Part shown: positions 45,144-55,429 of the stretch, piece by piece
Layout: each line of letters begins with the position of its first letter
Position numbering within the stretch: position 1 is the first letter of the stretch
From: Thiomicrorhabdus sp. Kp2
GTDB lineage: Bacteria > Pseudomonadota > Gammaproteobacteria > Thiomicrospirales > Thiomicrospiraceae
Direction of reading: 5' to 3'
DNA: 64,000 nt
Assembly: GCF_000478585.1 (NCBI RefSeq)
Contig: NZ_ARWI01000001.1
Span: forward strand, 806,001 to 870,000
Position numbers and translations under genes: made by a program
Notes under the pieces: model-generated
Database searches by the model: none
What the model was told of the DNA's origin: nothing
Seen by the model: only the letters and a program-made list of their open reading frames with translations

Positions 45144-46388
45144 TTAATATTTCCAAACCAATTGGGCACTGAAAATATCCACAGCTGAATCATAAGAACC
45201 CACTAAATACTGCACATTATCCGTTGAATAGTTCACCTTTGATTTATCCGCAAAAAGATGGCTATACCCAATATCCAAATCCATAGTTGGACTCACTTTA
45301 TAACCTAAACCTAAGGCTAGCCATTTGCGGTCAGAATCAGGTGTGCGTGGACTACGATGTGTTTCATTCGAAACAGGAGTTTGGTCAAATGCCACACCCG
45401 CTCTTAATTTCATATCATCATTCAACTGATAGATACCACCCAATGATAAACGCCAGCTGTCTTTAAAGTCTTGTCGAGTGTCAGTAATCTCTACTCCCGA
45501 AGCATTTTCGATGATTAAAGAACCATAATCACTCCATTTTGTCCAAGTTGCATCGGTAAGAACGGTGAATCTATTGTATTGATGGGATAGACTTAAAGAA
45601 GCAGAAGCAGGAAGGCTAACAGTTGAAGAAATTTTTCCATCTAATCCACTAAGAGCATCAGGATAAGCAATCGTACCTTTTGCATCCTGAGTAACTGATG
45701 AACGGTAAGCTAAACCAATATTTGTTTTGGCTTGTGGTTTCCATAAAAAACCAAAGTTATAGCCATACCCCCAGCTATCTGCCTTAATTTTTAGACCGTC
45801 ATCACCAGCTGTTCCTGTCGAGCTTCCAAGATTGACCTGCTGTTCCATGACCAAATCCACATATTGAGCATTCAATCCAAAACCAAAAGAAAATTCTTCA
45901 TTGATTTTGCGTGCTATAGCAGGGTTGATATTAATGGTTTTAAGGTTTGTTTCAGTTGCATGATAACGACCGACCCAATCATCCTCATAAGAGATATGCT
46001 GACCAAAAGGCACATTGATACCTAAACCGATATCGTAATCCCCCGCTTTGCCTTTCCAGTAAATATTCGGCACAAAACCAATTGTAGCACCATCATCACC
46101 ACTTCCCTCTAGCCTGTTCGCTTCAACAGCTAGATATGAACCATCATTAGAAAACTTGGCCATTGGCGAAATAATATGCCCACCAATAATTGCTTGATTA
46201 CCTTTAATCTCGGTTAACCCAGCAGGGTTAAACCACATGACACTGGCATCTTCGGCATTGGCGGCCGCACCTGCATAGGCGGTACCTTGCCCACTAGCAC
46301 TTTGTTCAATTAAGGCAAACCCTGAAGCTTGTACAGTTTGCGATGCGAGCGCTAATAAAACGGCTGTGGTTAATTTATTAAATGGCAT
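45144..46388 (-). CDS. FadL/OmpP1-family outer-membrane channel
   Basis: The 414-residue protein has a signal peptide (KLTTAVLLALASQTVQA) and the FadL hallmark after it: SGFALIEQSASGQGTAYAGA and the NPAGL hatch segment. A beta-barrel follows with alternating aromatic residues and a terminal aromatic strand (SAQLVWKY). Family members take up long-chain fatty acids or hydrocarbons. In sulfur-oxidising autotrophs, homologues have been suggested in sulfur or hydrophobic substrate handling, which is inference here. It has its own terminator and an exact copy of the 12-bp palindrome on both sides. Confidence 0.92.
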   Translation of the reverse strand: MPFNKLTTAVLLALASQTVQASGFALIEQSASGQGTAYAGAAANAEDASVMWFNPAGLTEIKGNQAIIGGHIISPMAKFSNDGSYLAVEANRLEGSGDDGATIGFVPNIYWKGKAGDYDIGLGINVPFGQHISYEDDWVGRYHATETNLKTININPAIARKINEEFSFGFGLNAQYVDLVMEQQVNLGSSTGTAGDDGLKIKADSWGYGYNFGFLWKPQAKTNIGLAYRSSVTQDAKGTIAYPDALSGLDGKISSTVSLPASASLSLSHQYNRFTVLTDATWTKWSDYGSLIIENASGVEITDTRQDFKDSWRLSLGGIYQLNDDMKLRAGVAFDQTPVSNETHRSPRTPDSDRKWLALGLGYKVSPTMDLDIGYSHLFADKSKVNYSTDNVQYLVGSYDSAVDIFSAQLVWKY

Positions 46389-46494
46389 TTGTTCTCCTAA
46401 TATTCTAAGCTACTTATAGACATGCGTGATTCTACCACCCACAAAGTATTACTCATAATTCAAAAATTACGATGTGTGATAAATAAATTAAATT

Positions 46495-46506
46495 ACCAGG
46501 CCTGGT
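46495..46506. repeat. 12-bp palindrome, copy 13
   Basis: Exact copy between radA and the FadL-type gene, extending to 16 bp. Confidence 0.97.
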
Positions 46507-46535
46507 AAAGTGTGTTTAGGCTTAAAGACGAGCGG

Positions 46536-47900
46536 TTATAAAACGTCTAACGCTTGCTGTAAACTCTTAACGCCAATAATTTCCATGCCTGGAATACCAT
46601 TTTTTGGCACATTACCAATTGGTACAATGGCACGTTTAAAGCCGTGTTTTGCCGCTTCAATAATACGTTCTTGCCCACTAGGTACAGGACGAATCTCCCC
46701 TGCAAGCCCCACCTCTCCAAAAATAATCAGCTCTTGCGATAAAGGTTGATTTCGCATACTGGACAGAATGGAACATAAAACAGCCAAGTCCGCACTGGTT
46801 TCAGAGACTTTTACGCCACCCACCACATTGACATAGACATCTTGATCACTTGCTTGAATACCACCATGGCGATGCATAACTGCTAACAGCATGGCCATAC
46901 GATTTTGATCCAGACCGACGGTAACTCGCTTTGGCGCACCATAAGGAGAATCATCAACCAATGCTTGAATCTCAACCAATAGCGGGCGTGAACCCTCCCA
47001 AACCACCATCACGACTGAGCCTGGAGCCGCATCTTCACCTCTTGATAAAAAGATGGCGGATGGGTTTTTAATCTGCTTCATGCCTTTTTCAGTCATGGCA
47101 AATACACCCAACTCATTAACCGCACCAAAACGGTTTTTAATGGCTCTTAGGGTTCTAAAACGACTGTCGGATTGCCCTTCTAAAAAGACCACTGTATCTA
47201 CAATGTGCTCTAAAACCCTAGGCCCCGCCACCTCACCAGATTTAGTCACATGCCCCACTAAAAATATGGCCACATTGTTTTGTTTTGCGTAACGAGTTAA
47301 ATAGGCCGCACTCTCTCTTACTTGAGAAACACCGCCTGCACCACCACTCACTTCAGCCAATTGCATGGTTTGTATAGAGTCGACCACCATAACCTTAGGT
47401 TTTTCATTTTCTGAGGCAACGGTAATCGTTTCAACGTCTGTTTCAGTAAACAACCTTAATTTTTCATCAGGCAACTGCATACGTTTGGCTCTTTGTGCAA
47501 CCTGTTGCAATGACTCTTCACCAGTCACATAGAGTACGTTTTGCTGAGTACTTAAATGACACATCACTTGCAAAAGAATAGAGGATTTACCTACTCCAGG
47601 ATCTCCACCAATCAATACAACAGAGCCTGGTACAATCCCTCCACCTAAAACCCTGTCTAATTCAGACATGCCCGATGAGATGCGTGGCACCACAGATAAA
47701 TCGACATCATTAATGGATTGAACCTTATTTTGGGTCGTACCAGCATAGCCTTTAGAGCCCGTCCCAGTCGATTTTTTAGCTGGAGACAGCTTAAACTCTT
47801 TTAACGTATTCCAAGCATGACAAACTTGGCATTGCCCTTGCCATTGAGCGTGTTCTGCTCCACATTCGGTACACACATAAGCGGATTTATTTTTGGCCAT
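46536..47900 (-). CDS. radA: DNA repair protein RadA
   Basis: RadA is a RecA-like helicase for branched DNA in recombination. The 454-residue protein has the N-terminal zinc finger (CTECGAEHAQWQGQCQVC), Walker A GGDPGVGKSSIL near residue 95, Walker B VMVVDSIQTMQ, the RadA motif KNRFG (AIKNRFGAVNELG) and a C-terminal Lon-protease-like domain (ADLAVLCSILSSMRNQPLSQ). All are intact. It is monocistronic, and a MITE-like repeat lies immediately upstream of its start. Confidence 0.97.
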   Translation of the reverse strand: MAKNKSAYVCTECGAEHAQWQGQCQVCHAWNTLKEFKLSPAKKSTGTGSKGYAGTTQNKVQSINDVDLSVVPRISSGMSELDRVLGGGIVPGSVVLIGGDPGVGKSSILLQVMCHLSTQQNVLYVTGEESLQQVAQRAKRMQLPDEKLRLFTETDVETITVASENEKPKVMVVDSIQTMQLAEVSGGAGGVSQVRESAAYLTRYAKQNNVAIFLVGHVTKSGEVAGPRVLEHIVDTVVFLEGQSDSRFRTLRAIKNRFGAVNELGVFAMTEKGMKQIKNPSAIFLSRGEDAAPGSVVMVVWEGSRPLLVEIQALVDDSPYGAPKRVTVGLDQNRMAMLLAVMHRHGGIQASDQDVYVNVVGGVKVSETSADLAVLCSILSSMRNQPLSQELIIFGEVGLAGEIRPVPSGQERIIEAAKHGFKRAIVPIGNVPKNGIPGMEIIGVKSLQQALDVL

Positions 47901-47931
47901 AGAAGTTACTTCTTAAATTTTAAATTAATAA

Positions 47932-48092
47932 GAGACCTTTGCACGAGTCGATGAACGTATAAAAACGGCTATAACCCTCTATCTTCAGGCTAAAAAATCC
48001 GCCCAATAACTCGTTATTATGCGTATTTTTTAGCCTAAATCTAAAGAATTCTATCTCGTTTTTCTTACGTCCCTGACTCGTACAAAGGTCTC
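47932..48092 (-). mobile_element. MITE-like element, copy 1 (161 bp)
   Basis: Terminal inverted repeats begin GAGACCTTTGCACGAGTC on the left and read GAGACCTTTGTACGAGTC from the right, 17 of 18 identical. Inside is a hairpin with arms GGCTAAAAAAT and ATTTTTTAGCC around AATAACTCGTTATT. Its reverse complement aligns patchily along its length with copy 2 at 61287. No coding capacity. It lies between radA and petC. No clear target duplication is seen. Confidence 0.75.
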
Positions 48093-48175
48093 AATGAATT
48101 CAAATGATTTTAATCACTTTCACCCTAAATGTCTGTTTTGTTTTCTAACAGTTTTTTCTTACAACCCTTAGATAC

Positions 48176-48202
48176 AAAAAGACCCGCAAATGCGGGTCTT
48201 TT
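48176..48202 (-). terminator. Terminator of petABC
   Basis: Stem AAAAGACCCGCA / TGCGGGTCTTTT with a 2-base loop, 18 bp after petC on the minus strand. Confidence 0.92.
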
Positions 48203-48219
48203 GTAAGAAGGAAATGATA

Positions 48220-48879
48220 TTAATGTTTAATATCTCTCCAATACTCTCTCTTAAGTAGATAAGTTAAGAGCAGTAACACTAATAAGAAAGCAATAACTTT
48301 CCAACCTAAGTCTAAACGTTCAAGTTTGGCTGGTTCACCAACATATTCTAAAAAGTTAGATATATCACGTGCCGCTTGCGCATACTCTTCAGGCTTAGCA
48401 TGACGCTGAATACCTTCTAAAACATTCGGCATTGAGGTACCTTTTAGGGCATGGTTATCCCAATTTCCTTTCTCATCTTGATAGTACTCTGTTAGGAAGG
48501 TGTAGATATAATCTGTTCCTTTTAAACGAGCCATCAACGATAAATCAGGTGGAACCGTCCCCAAAACCTGCGTTGCAACACCATCAACCATTCGAGTTTC
48601 AACCGTATCTACAACCTTATTTTGACCGTAAGCCATTTTTTGAATAATCTCTTCATCTGTCCAACCAATATCACGCGCAATGCGGTTATAACGCATATAT
48701 TTAACAGAGTGGCAAGCCATACAGTAGTTAGAGAACAAAACCGCACCACGTTTTAGAGAGTCTTGGTCTCGCAAGTTATTTTCGGCTGGTTTTAATTCAA
48801 TGCCATGTCCACCTGCTGCTTGCACAGGTGAAACGAAAGGCAATAAAAATAAGCTCAATAGCATCAGTAACTTTTTCAT
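48220..48879 (-). CDS. petC: Ubiquinol-cytochrome c reductase cytochrome c1
   Basis: Cytochrome c1 passes electrons from the Rieske protein to cytochrome c. The 219-residue precursor has a signal peptide (MLLSLFLLPFVSPVQA), the heme site C53-x-x-C56-H57 in NYCMACHSVKYM, a methionine ligand candidate in GTSMPNVLEG, and a C-terminal membrane anchor (VIAFLLVLLLLTYLLKREY). It is the last gene of petA-petB-petC and is followed by a strong terminator. Confidence 0.97.
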   Translation of the reverse strand: MKKLLMLLSLFLLPFVSPVQAAGGHGIELKPAENNLRDQDSLKRGAVLFSNYCMACHSVKYMRYNRIARDIGWTDEEIIQKMAYGQNKVVDTVETRMVDGVATQVLGTVPPDLSLMARLKGTDYIYTFLTEYYQDEKGNWDNHALKGTSMPNVLEGIQRHAKPEEYAQAARDISNFLEYVGEPAKLERLDLGWKVIAFLLVLLLLTYLLKREYWRDIKH

Positions 48880-50132
48880 TATTGCACCCTCTCTGGAACA
48901 GGTTTGGTCTTCTCATGCTTGGAGGTAAACGGTAATATCAAAAAGAACATGAAATACAAAGCGGTAAAGATTTGCGCTAGTTTTGTTAGCTCAGGCGTAG
49001 CTGGCTGCGTACCTAACCAACCTAATACAACAAAACTAATGATAAATACCGTCAATAAGACTTTGAACGACATACCACGATAGCGAATAGACTTAACCTT
49101 ACAACGGTCTAGCCAAGGCATTGCAAATAACACCGCAATCGCTCCGCCCATTGCCACCACCCCTAAGAACTTATCAGGGATAGCTCGCAAGATGGCATAG
49201 AATGGCGTGAAATACCAAACAGGTGCAATGTGTTCTGGCGTTTTTAATGGATTTGCTGGTTCAAAGTTAGGCGGTTCAATAAAGTAACCTCCACCTTCTG
49301 GCATATAGAACATGACAATAGCAAAAATCAAAATAAAGAACACCGCACCCATAGAGTCTTTAACAGAATAATAAGGGTGGAAGGGAATACCATCCATTGG
49401 CAAACCTTGGGCATTTTTTACTTTTTTGATTTCAACACCATCTGGGTTATTTGAACCCACTTGGTGAAGCGCAACAATGTGCATAAACACCAAAATTAAT
49501 AGCACTAAAGGCAAGGCAATAACATGCAAAGCAAAGAAACGGTTTAAGGTAGCATCTGAAATAACAAAGTCACCACGTACCCATAAGGCTAAATCTGGCC
49601 CGATTACTGGAATAGCGCCAAATAGAGAGATAATAACTTGCGCACCCCAATAGGACATTTGCCCCCATGGTAATAGGTAACCCATAAAGGCTTCGGCCAT
49701 TAAGACCACAAATAACAACATACCGATTATCCACACAAGCTCCCGCGGTTCCTTATAGGAGCCATACAGCAGACCACGAGTCATATGCAAATAAACCACA
49801 ATAAAGAAGGCTGATGCACCCGTTGAGTGCATATAGCGAATCAACCAACCCCAGTCGACATCACGCATAATGTATTCAACAGAGTTAAAAGCTTCTGCTG
49901 CACTTGGCTTATAACTCATGGTTAACCAAATACCAGTAACTAACTGGTTAATTAAGACTAATAGAGCAAGAGAACCAAAGAAGTACCAAAAGTTAAAGTT
50001 TTTAGGTGCATAGTATTCACCAACGTGCTCGTTCCAAGTACTAACCAATGGGTAACGCGCATCAAACCAGGCCAGTAAAGAGCCTTTTTTAGGCTGCTTT
50101 GAATCTAAATCATTCATATTGTTTTCAGACAT
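48879..50132 (-). CDS. petB: Cytochrome b subunit of the bc1 complex
   Basis: The 417-residue protein binds the two b hemes and forms the quinol sites. Eight membrane helices and the paired histidines are visible (IRYMHSTGASAFFIVVYLHM and RFFALHVIALPLVLLILVFM). The Qo-site motif reads PVWY (IAPVWYFTPFYAILRAIP) rather than the PEWY of mitochondria; such variants are known in bacteria. It is full-length cytochrome b, not split. It overlaps petA by one base and abuts petC. Confidence 0.97.
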   Translation of the reverse strand: MSENNMNDLDSKQPKKGSLLAWFDARYPLVSTWNEHVGEYYAPKNFNFWYFFGSLALLVLINQLVTGIWLTMSYKPSAAEAFNSVEYIMRDVDWGWLIRYMHSTGASAFFIVVYLHMTRGLLYGSYKEPRELVWIIGMLLFVVLMAEAFMGYLLPWGQMSYWGAQVIISLFGAIPVIGPDLALWVRGDFVISDATLNRFFALHVIALPLVLLILVFMHIVALHQVGSNNPDGVEIKKVKNAQGLPMDGIPFHPYYSVKDSMGAVFFILIFAIVMFYMPEGGGYFIEPPNFEPANPLKTPEHIAPVWYFTPFYAILRAIPDKFLGVVAMGGAIAVLFAMPWLDRCKVKSIRYRGMSFKVLLTVFIISFVVLGWLGTQPATPELTKLAQIFTALYFMFFLILPFTSKHEKTKPVPERVQ

Positions 50133-50746
50133 TATGCAACTCCCTCTTTGGCATCTTCACCAATACGAATAATCGAATCCGATAGATAATGATGAGGTGG
50201 AATTTCCAAGTTAGTTGGTGCTGGTACCGATTGGAACACACGACCAGCTAAATCAAATCTTGAACCATGACACGGGCAAAAGAAGCCACCCTGCCAATCT
50301 GCACCCACATCTGGAGAACCGATTGCTGGACGATACAATGGTGCGCAACCCAAATGCGTACAGACACCAACAACCACTAAATATTCACTATTGATAGCAC
50401 GTGTTTCATTTTGGCAATATTCTGGCTGCTCTGACTCTGCAGAAGCTGGGTCACGTAGTTGACCATCTAATGGTGCTAGACCATTGACCATTTCAGGTGT
50501 ACGACGTACAACCCATACAGGCTTACCACGCCAAGCAACCGTAAGCATTTGCCCTGGTAATAGTTGACTCACATCGGCATTCACAGGTGCCCCTGCTGCC
50601 TTAGCTTTTTCACTAGGTTGCCATGAGCTCACAAACGGTACCGCCAAAAAAGTTGCGCCCGTTGCACCAACTACTCCCGTTGCGCCCGTTAAAATTTTAC
50701 GGCGCTGAAGATTTACACTAGATGCGTTTTGTTCTTCTGTCGACAT
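50132..50746 (-). CDS. petA: Rieske iron-sulfur subunit of the bc1 complex
   Basis: The 204-residue protein has a twin-arginine-type N terminus (RRKILTGATGVVGATGATFL), consistent with Tat export while keeping a membrane anchor. The Rieske cluster ligands are in CTHLGCAPLY and CPCHGSRFD, with an extended loop between them. It is first in petA-petB-petC. An inverted repeat TTATGAC-GT-GTCATAA lies about 100 bp upstream and may be an operator. The host should use this complex in sulfur or other respiratory electron flow. Confidence 0.97.
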   Translation of the reverse strand: MSTEEQNASSVNLQRRKILTGATGVVGATGATFLAVPFVSSWQPSEKAKAAGAPVNADVSQLLPGQMLTVAWRGKPVWVVRRTPEMVNGLAPLDGQLRDPASAESEQPEYCQNETRAINSEYLVVVGVCTHLGCAPLYRPAIGSPDVGADWQGGFFCPCHGSRFDLAGRVFQSVPAPTNLEIPPHHYLSDSIIRIGEDAKEGVA

Positions 50747-50846
50747 AGGTTTGTCTTCCCTTTAATTGCAAGCAAATTCTGGCTATTCTACCCAAGCTTG
50801 CGTTTAACTTAAATCAGTATCTTCTCATACTGTCATAAATATTTAC

Positions 50847-50862
50847 TTATGACGTGTCATAA
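50847..50862. promoter_or_regulatory. Inverted repeat upstream of petABC
   Basis: TTATGAC-GT-GTCATAA is a perfect 7-bp inverted repeat with a 2-bp spacer. A third half-site, GTCATAA, lies 24 bp away at 50832-50838. It lies about 100-115 bp upstream of petA in an AT-rich 186-bp spacer. The form suits a dimeric regulator. It is not FNR- or CRP-like, and the half-site resembles a Pho box half but in inverted rather than direct orientation. The protein is unknown. Confidence 0.45.
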
Positions 50863-50932
50863 ATTATTTTATTTATCTTTTATTTCAACAAGTTATTCAT
50901 ATAAAAATTTTACTTAAAAAAATCTAATTTAT

Positions 50933-51673
50933 TTACACTGGATTTTCAATATCAACAAAAAAACACTGTAAATCAAACTTTTTCTCTAAATGTTCACCCA
51001 ATGCTTTAATCCCCAAACGCTCTGTAGCATGATGCCCTGCTGATAGATAATGCAGACCACACTCTTTGGCTAGATGGGTGGTCTGCTCAGAGACTTCACC
51101 GCTAATATAAACATCAGCACCCCACTCAATCGCTTGGTCTATATAACCTTGCGCTCCACCACTGCACCAAGCAATACGTCTTACCAACTCTTTACCACCA
51201 GGCAAGTGCAAAGCATCACGCTGTAAACTGTGAGATACCATGGTTTTAAATTCTTCAATAGAGACTGATTCTGGTAACTCTCCTAATCTTACCAGGCCTG
51301 GTAAAGGAGTAATATCGGTAAGCCCCCATAACTGACCTAATAAGGCATTATTACCCAACTCTTCATGGGCATCTAACGGCAAGTGATAACCAAAGAGGTT
51401 AATATCATTAAGTAGTAAGCTTTTGATACGCTTTTGCTTAAAACCAGTAATGACCTCTGGCTCACTTTTCCAAAAATAGCCGTGATGTACCAAAATTGCA
51501 TCGGCATTTAAATCAATCGCTTGATCAATTAATGCCTGACAGGCTGTGACACCCGTCACGATTGTTTTTATCTGCTCACAACCCTCAACCTGCAAACCAT
51601 TGGGGGCGTAATCTTTAAAATCGTTTACCTTCAAGTAGCTTTGTAAATAATCTTGCAACTCTTGTCGTAACAT
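50933..51673 (-). CDS. Nif3-like dinuclear metal centre protein
   Basis: The 246-residue protein belongs to the NIF3/YbgI family (GTP cyclohydrolase I type 2-like). Metal-ligand segments are LVHHGYFW near residue 64, the histidine in GYHLPLDAHEELG and the C-terminal SAGHHATERLG. E. coli YbgI forms a hexameric ring with a dinuclear metal site; its physiological role is not settled. The gene lies between hisD and petA. Codons for LPGLV carry an exact copy of the 12-bp palindrome at 51291. Confidence 0.93.
   Translation of the reverse strand: MLRQELQDYLQSYLKVNDFKDYAPNGLQVEGCEQIKTIVTGVTACQALIDQAIDLNADAILVHHGYFWKSEPEVITGFKQKRIKSLLLNDINLFGYHLPLDAHEELGNNALLGQLWGLTDITPLPGLVRLGELPESVSIEEFKTMVSHSLQRDALHLPGGKELVRRIAWCSGGAQGYIDQAIEWGADVYISGEVSEQTTHLAKECGLHYLSAGHHATERLGIKALGEHLEKKFDLQCFFVDIENPV
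51291..51302. repeat. 12-bp palindrome, copy 14 (inside the nif3-like gene)
   Basis: Exact copy within the coding region, read on the minus strand as LPGLV. Confidence 0.97.
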
Positions 51674-51749
51674 GAATCTACTCTCCGTTTACTTTTGTCA
51701 ACTCTCAAAACGATGCTTTTGCACTTTACCTAAGGCGCTAGTCCATCAT

Positions 51750-51785
51750 AAAAAAGCCACCAGGCCTGATAGGCAATGGTGGCTT
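51750..51785 (-). terminator. Terminator of hisG-hisD containing a palindrome near-copy
   Basis: Arms AAGCCACC and GGTGGCTT form the hairpin on the minus strand, followed by a T run. The plus strand reads CACCAGGCCTGAT within it, one base from the 12-bp palindrome, so the two structures overlap. Confidence 0.85.
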
Positions 51786-51824
51786 CATTCAAAGCTGTAA
51801 GCAGTTTATAAGACGATTACAAAC

Positions 51825-53126
51825 TTAATCCGTTACACGGTAACGTGCTGACATAGCGTGCGCTTGTAAGCCTTCACCATCTGCTAGAATACCTGCAACC
51901 TTACCTAGTTCATTAGAACCTTCAGGTGAACACATAATCAAGCTCGAACGCTTCTGAAAGTCATATACACCCAATGGTGATGAAAAACGAGCGGTACGTG
52001 AAGTTGGCAACACGTGGTTAGGACCTGCACAATAATCACCTAAGGCTTCAGCCGTGAAACGCCCCATAAAGATAGCCCCAGCGTGGCGAATCTTTGGTAG
52101 CAATGCTTTAGGGTCATCAACTGATAGCTCCAAATGCTCAGGAGCGATAACATTAATCATCTCAATCGCTTGCTCTTCATTATCTACAACAATAATCGCC
52201 CCACGGTCATCTAATGCGGTGCGAATAATTTTTTCACGTGGCATCGTTGGCAGTAAACGATTCATACTTTCGTAAACCTTTTCAGCAAACTCAGCGTCTT
52301 GAGTAACCAAAATAGACTGTGCATCTTCATCATGCTCAGCTTGTGAGAACAGGTCAACCGCAATCCAATCTGGATTGGTCTTACCATCACAATAAACTAA
52401 GATTTCAGATGGCCCAGCAATCATATCGATACCAACTGTACCAAATACCATACGTTTTGCGGTAGCCACAAAGATATTACCAGGCCCTACAATTTTATCC
52501 ACAGCTGGAACCGTTTCAGTACCGTAAGCTAAAGCGGCAACCGCTTGAGCACCACCTAAGGTAAATACGGCATCCACTTCACAAATAGCGGCTGCAGCTA
52601 ATACCATATCGTTCACTTCACCATCTGGCGTTGGCACAACCATGATTAATTTCTCAACCCCTGCTACTTTTGCAGGAATGGCATTCATAATTACTGATGA
52701 AGGATAAGCGGCTTTACCACCTGGCACATAAAGACCAACACTATCAAGAGGTGTCACTTGCTGCCCCAGCATCGTTCCATTAGCTTCTTCATAGGTCCAA
52801 GAATTTTGTACTTGTTTTTCGTGATAGTCGCGAACGCGATCAGCAGACAGCTGAAGTGCATCACGCTGCTCAGCAGGAATCCTTTCTAAAGCGGCGTGTA
52901 AACGCTCTTTAGAGATTTCCAACTCGGCACCAGAGTTTAAGGTTAAACGGTCAAAACGTGCCGTGTACTCTAGTAATGCAGCATCACCTTGAGTACGAAC
53001 GTTATTCACCACTTCTTTAACGATATCGTTAACTGAATCATTAGAGACCGTTTCCCATGCTAGTAAACGATCTAATTCCTCTCTAAAACCTTCTGCATTA
53101 GCAGATAAACGACGAATATTAAGCAT
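51825..53126 (-). CDS. hisD: Histidinol dehydrogenase
   Basis: HisD oxidises L-histidinol to histidine in two NAD-dependent steps. The 433-residue protein has the family's [35 protein letters not shown] and the zinc-site stretch [10 protein letters not shown]. It overlaps hisG by eight bases and terminates in a hairpin that contains a near-copy of the 12-bp palindrome. The hisG-hisD pair beside murA is typical of gammaproteobacteria; the rest of the his pathway is elsewhere. Confidence 0.97.
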   Translation of the reverse strand: MLNIRRLSANAEGFREELDRLLAWETVSNDSVNDIVKEVVNNVRTQGDAALLEYTARFDRLTLNSGAELEISKERLHAALERIPAEQRDALQLSADRVRDYHEKQVQNSWTYEEANGTMLGQQVTPLDSVGLYVPGGKAAYPSSVIMNAIPAKVAGVEKLIMVVPTPDGEVNDMVLAAAAICEVDAVFTLGGAQAVAALAYGTETVPAVDKIVGPGNIFVATAKRMVFGTVGIDMIAGPSEILVYCDGKTNPDWIAVDLFSQAEHDEDAQSILVTQDAEFAEKVYESMNRLLPTMPREKIIRTALDDRGAIIVVDNEEQAIEMINVIAPEHLELSVDDPKALLPKIRHAGAIFMGRFTAEALGDYCAGPNHVLPTSRTARFSSPLGVYDFQKRSSLIMCSPEGSNELGKVAGILADGEGLQAHAMSARYRVTD

Positions 53127-53760
53127 TTTCTTTCTCTATCACTGTTTTAAACTGTTGAATAATAGTATTGATTTGATCAAACTTCGTTTTATAAGCGTGC
53201 TGATTCACAATCAAACGTGAACTAATATCAGCAATATGTTCCATCGGCACTAAACCATTGGCTTTTAAAGTATTACCTGTATCAACCAGGTCCACAATGC
53301 GATCAGCTAGGTCGATTAATGGTGCAATTTCCATTGAGCCATACAGTTTGATTAAATCAACCTGTTCACCTTTTTCAGCATAATACGCTTGAGCCGATTT
53401 TAGATATTTAGTTGCGATTTTAAGACGATGCCCATGTGGCTTTTCAATTTCAGGGCCTGCCACCATCAATTTACACTTAGCAATCTGTAAATCTAAAAGC
53501 TCATACAGGTTATCGCTCGGCGCTTCCATTAATACATCTTTACCCGCCACACCAATATCTGCTGCACCATGAGCCACATAAGTTGGCGCATCGGTTGCAC
53601 GAACAATCAACAAACGTACGTTTGGCTGGTTGGTAGGTAAGATTAATTTACGGCTTTTACTTGGATCTTCTAAAGGTTCAATACCTGCCGCTTCAAGTAG
53701 CGGTAAAGTATCTTTATAAATACGCCCTTTAGATAGCGCAATGGTTAACTGGTTATTCAT
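53119..53760 (-). CDS. hisG: ATP phosphoribosyltransferase, short form HisG
   Basis: HisG catalyses the first step of histidine synthesis. At 213 residues it is the short form, lacking the regulatory C-terminal domain, and such enzymes need the HisZ subunit for activity. The PRPP-binding segment [13 protein letters not shown] and the N-terminal IALSKGRIY are intact. No hisZ is in the window, so it should be elsewhere. It overlaps hisD by eight bases and follows murA by 85 bp. Confidence 0.96.
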   Translation of the reverse strand: MNNQLTIALSKGRIYKDTLPLLEAAGIEPLEDPSKSRKLILPTNQPNVRLLIVRATDAPTYVAHGAADIGVAGKDVLMEAPSDNLYELLDLQIAKCKLMVAGPEIEKPHGHRLKIATKYLKSAQAYYAEKGEQVDLIKLYGSMEIAPLIDLADRIVDLVDTGNTLKANGLVPMEHIADISSRLIVNQHAYKTKFDQINTIIQQFKTVIEKENA

Positions 53761-53845
53761 AACTCGGTAAACTTTTTAATAATTTTAAATTGGTTTTTTT
53801 AGCCACCTTTACAACATAAAGCATAATGGTGGGCTAACTTAAATT

Positions 53846-55120
<1,275 letters not shown>

Positions 55121-55187
55121 TCATTTTTCATATTAGTGCTTCTAGACAAACCCATAACAGAGCATTTATCTAAAATTAAGTTTATTT

Positions 55188-55406
55188 TTAAGGTGTTTGC
55201 GCTTTGATAGATAGCGCATGCAGCTCACCACTGGCAAATTGCGCTTTAAAAATATCATTTACCATACGATGACGTTGAATTGGGCTTTTGCCCTCAAACG
55301 CTGCACTGGTTACGGTAATTGAAGAAGTGCAATCTGCTCCACTTAGGTCAACCACTGCACCTGGAATTTCTGCTTCAATCATCTCTTTAATTTGTTCTGG
55401 AGACAT
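55188..55406 (-). CDS. ibaG: IbaG-type BolA family protein
   Basis: This 72-residue protein is the short BolA paralogue found next to murA and the mla genes (IbaG/YrbA). It has PEQIKEMIEAEIPGAVVDLS, a cysteine in SGADCTSSI, and the FEGKSPIQRHRMVNDIFKA helix. Family members bind [2Fe-2S] with monothiol glutaredoxins. The distance to murA is 79 bp and to the upstream permease 23 bp, so it is likely in one operon with the ABC exporter. Confidence 0.93.
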   Translation of the reverse strand: MSPEQIKEMIEAEIPGAVVDLSGADCTSSITVTSAAFEGKSPIQRHRMVNDIFKAQFASGELHALSIKAQTP

Positions 55407-55429
55407 AACTTGCTTCTCTCTAAAAATTT

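Larger units (their letters stand above)
47901..48219. other. 319-bp spacer between radA and petC
   Basis: Holds MITE-like copy 1 (47932-48092), a short unstructured AT-rich stretch and the petABC terminator (48176-48202). No gene is seen. Confidence 0.75.

Noticed and set aside
47932-48092. The repeat near radA as a small RNA or tRNA gene
   Set aside because: It shows terminal inverted repeats and a related copy at 61287, and does not fold as a tRNA cloverleaf by eye.
50831-50864. Two TGTCATAAAT copies upstream of petA as a Pho box
   Set aside because: They are 24 bp apart, not 11 or 22, and the central copy pairs better as an inverted repeat.
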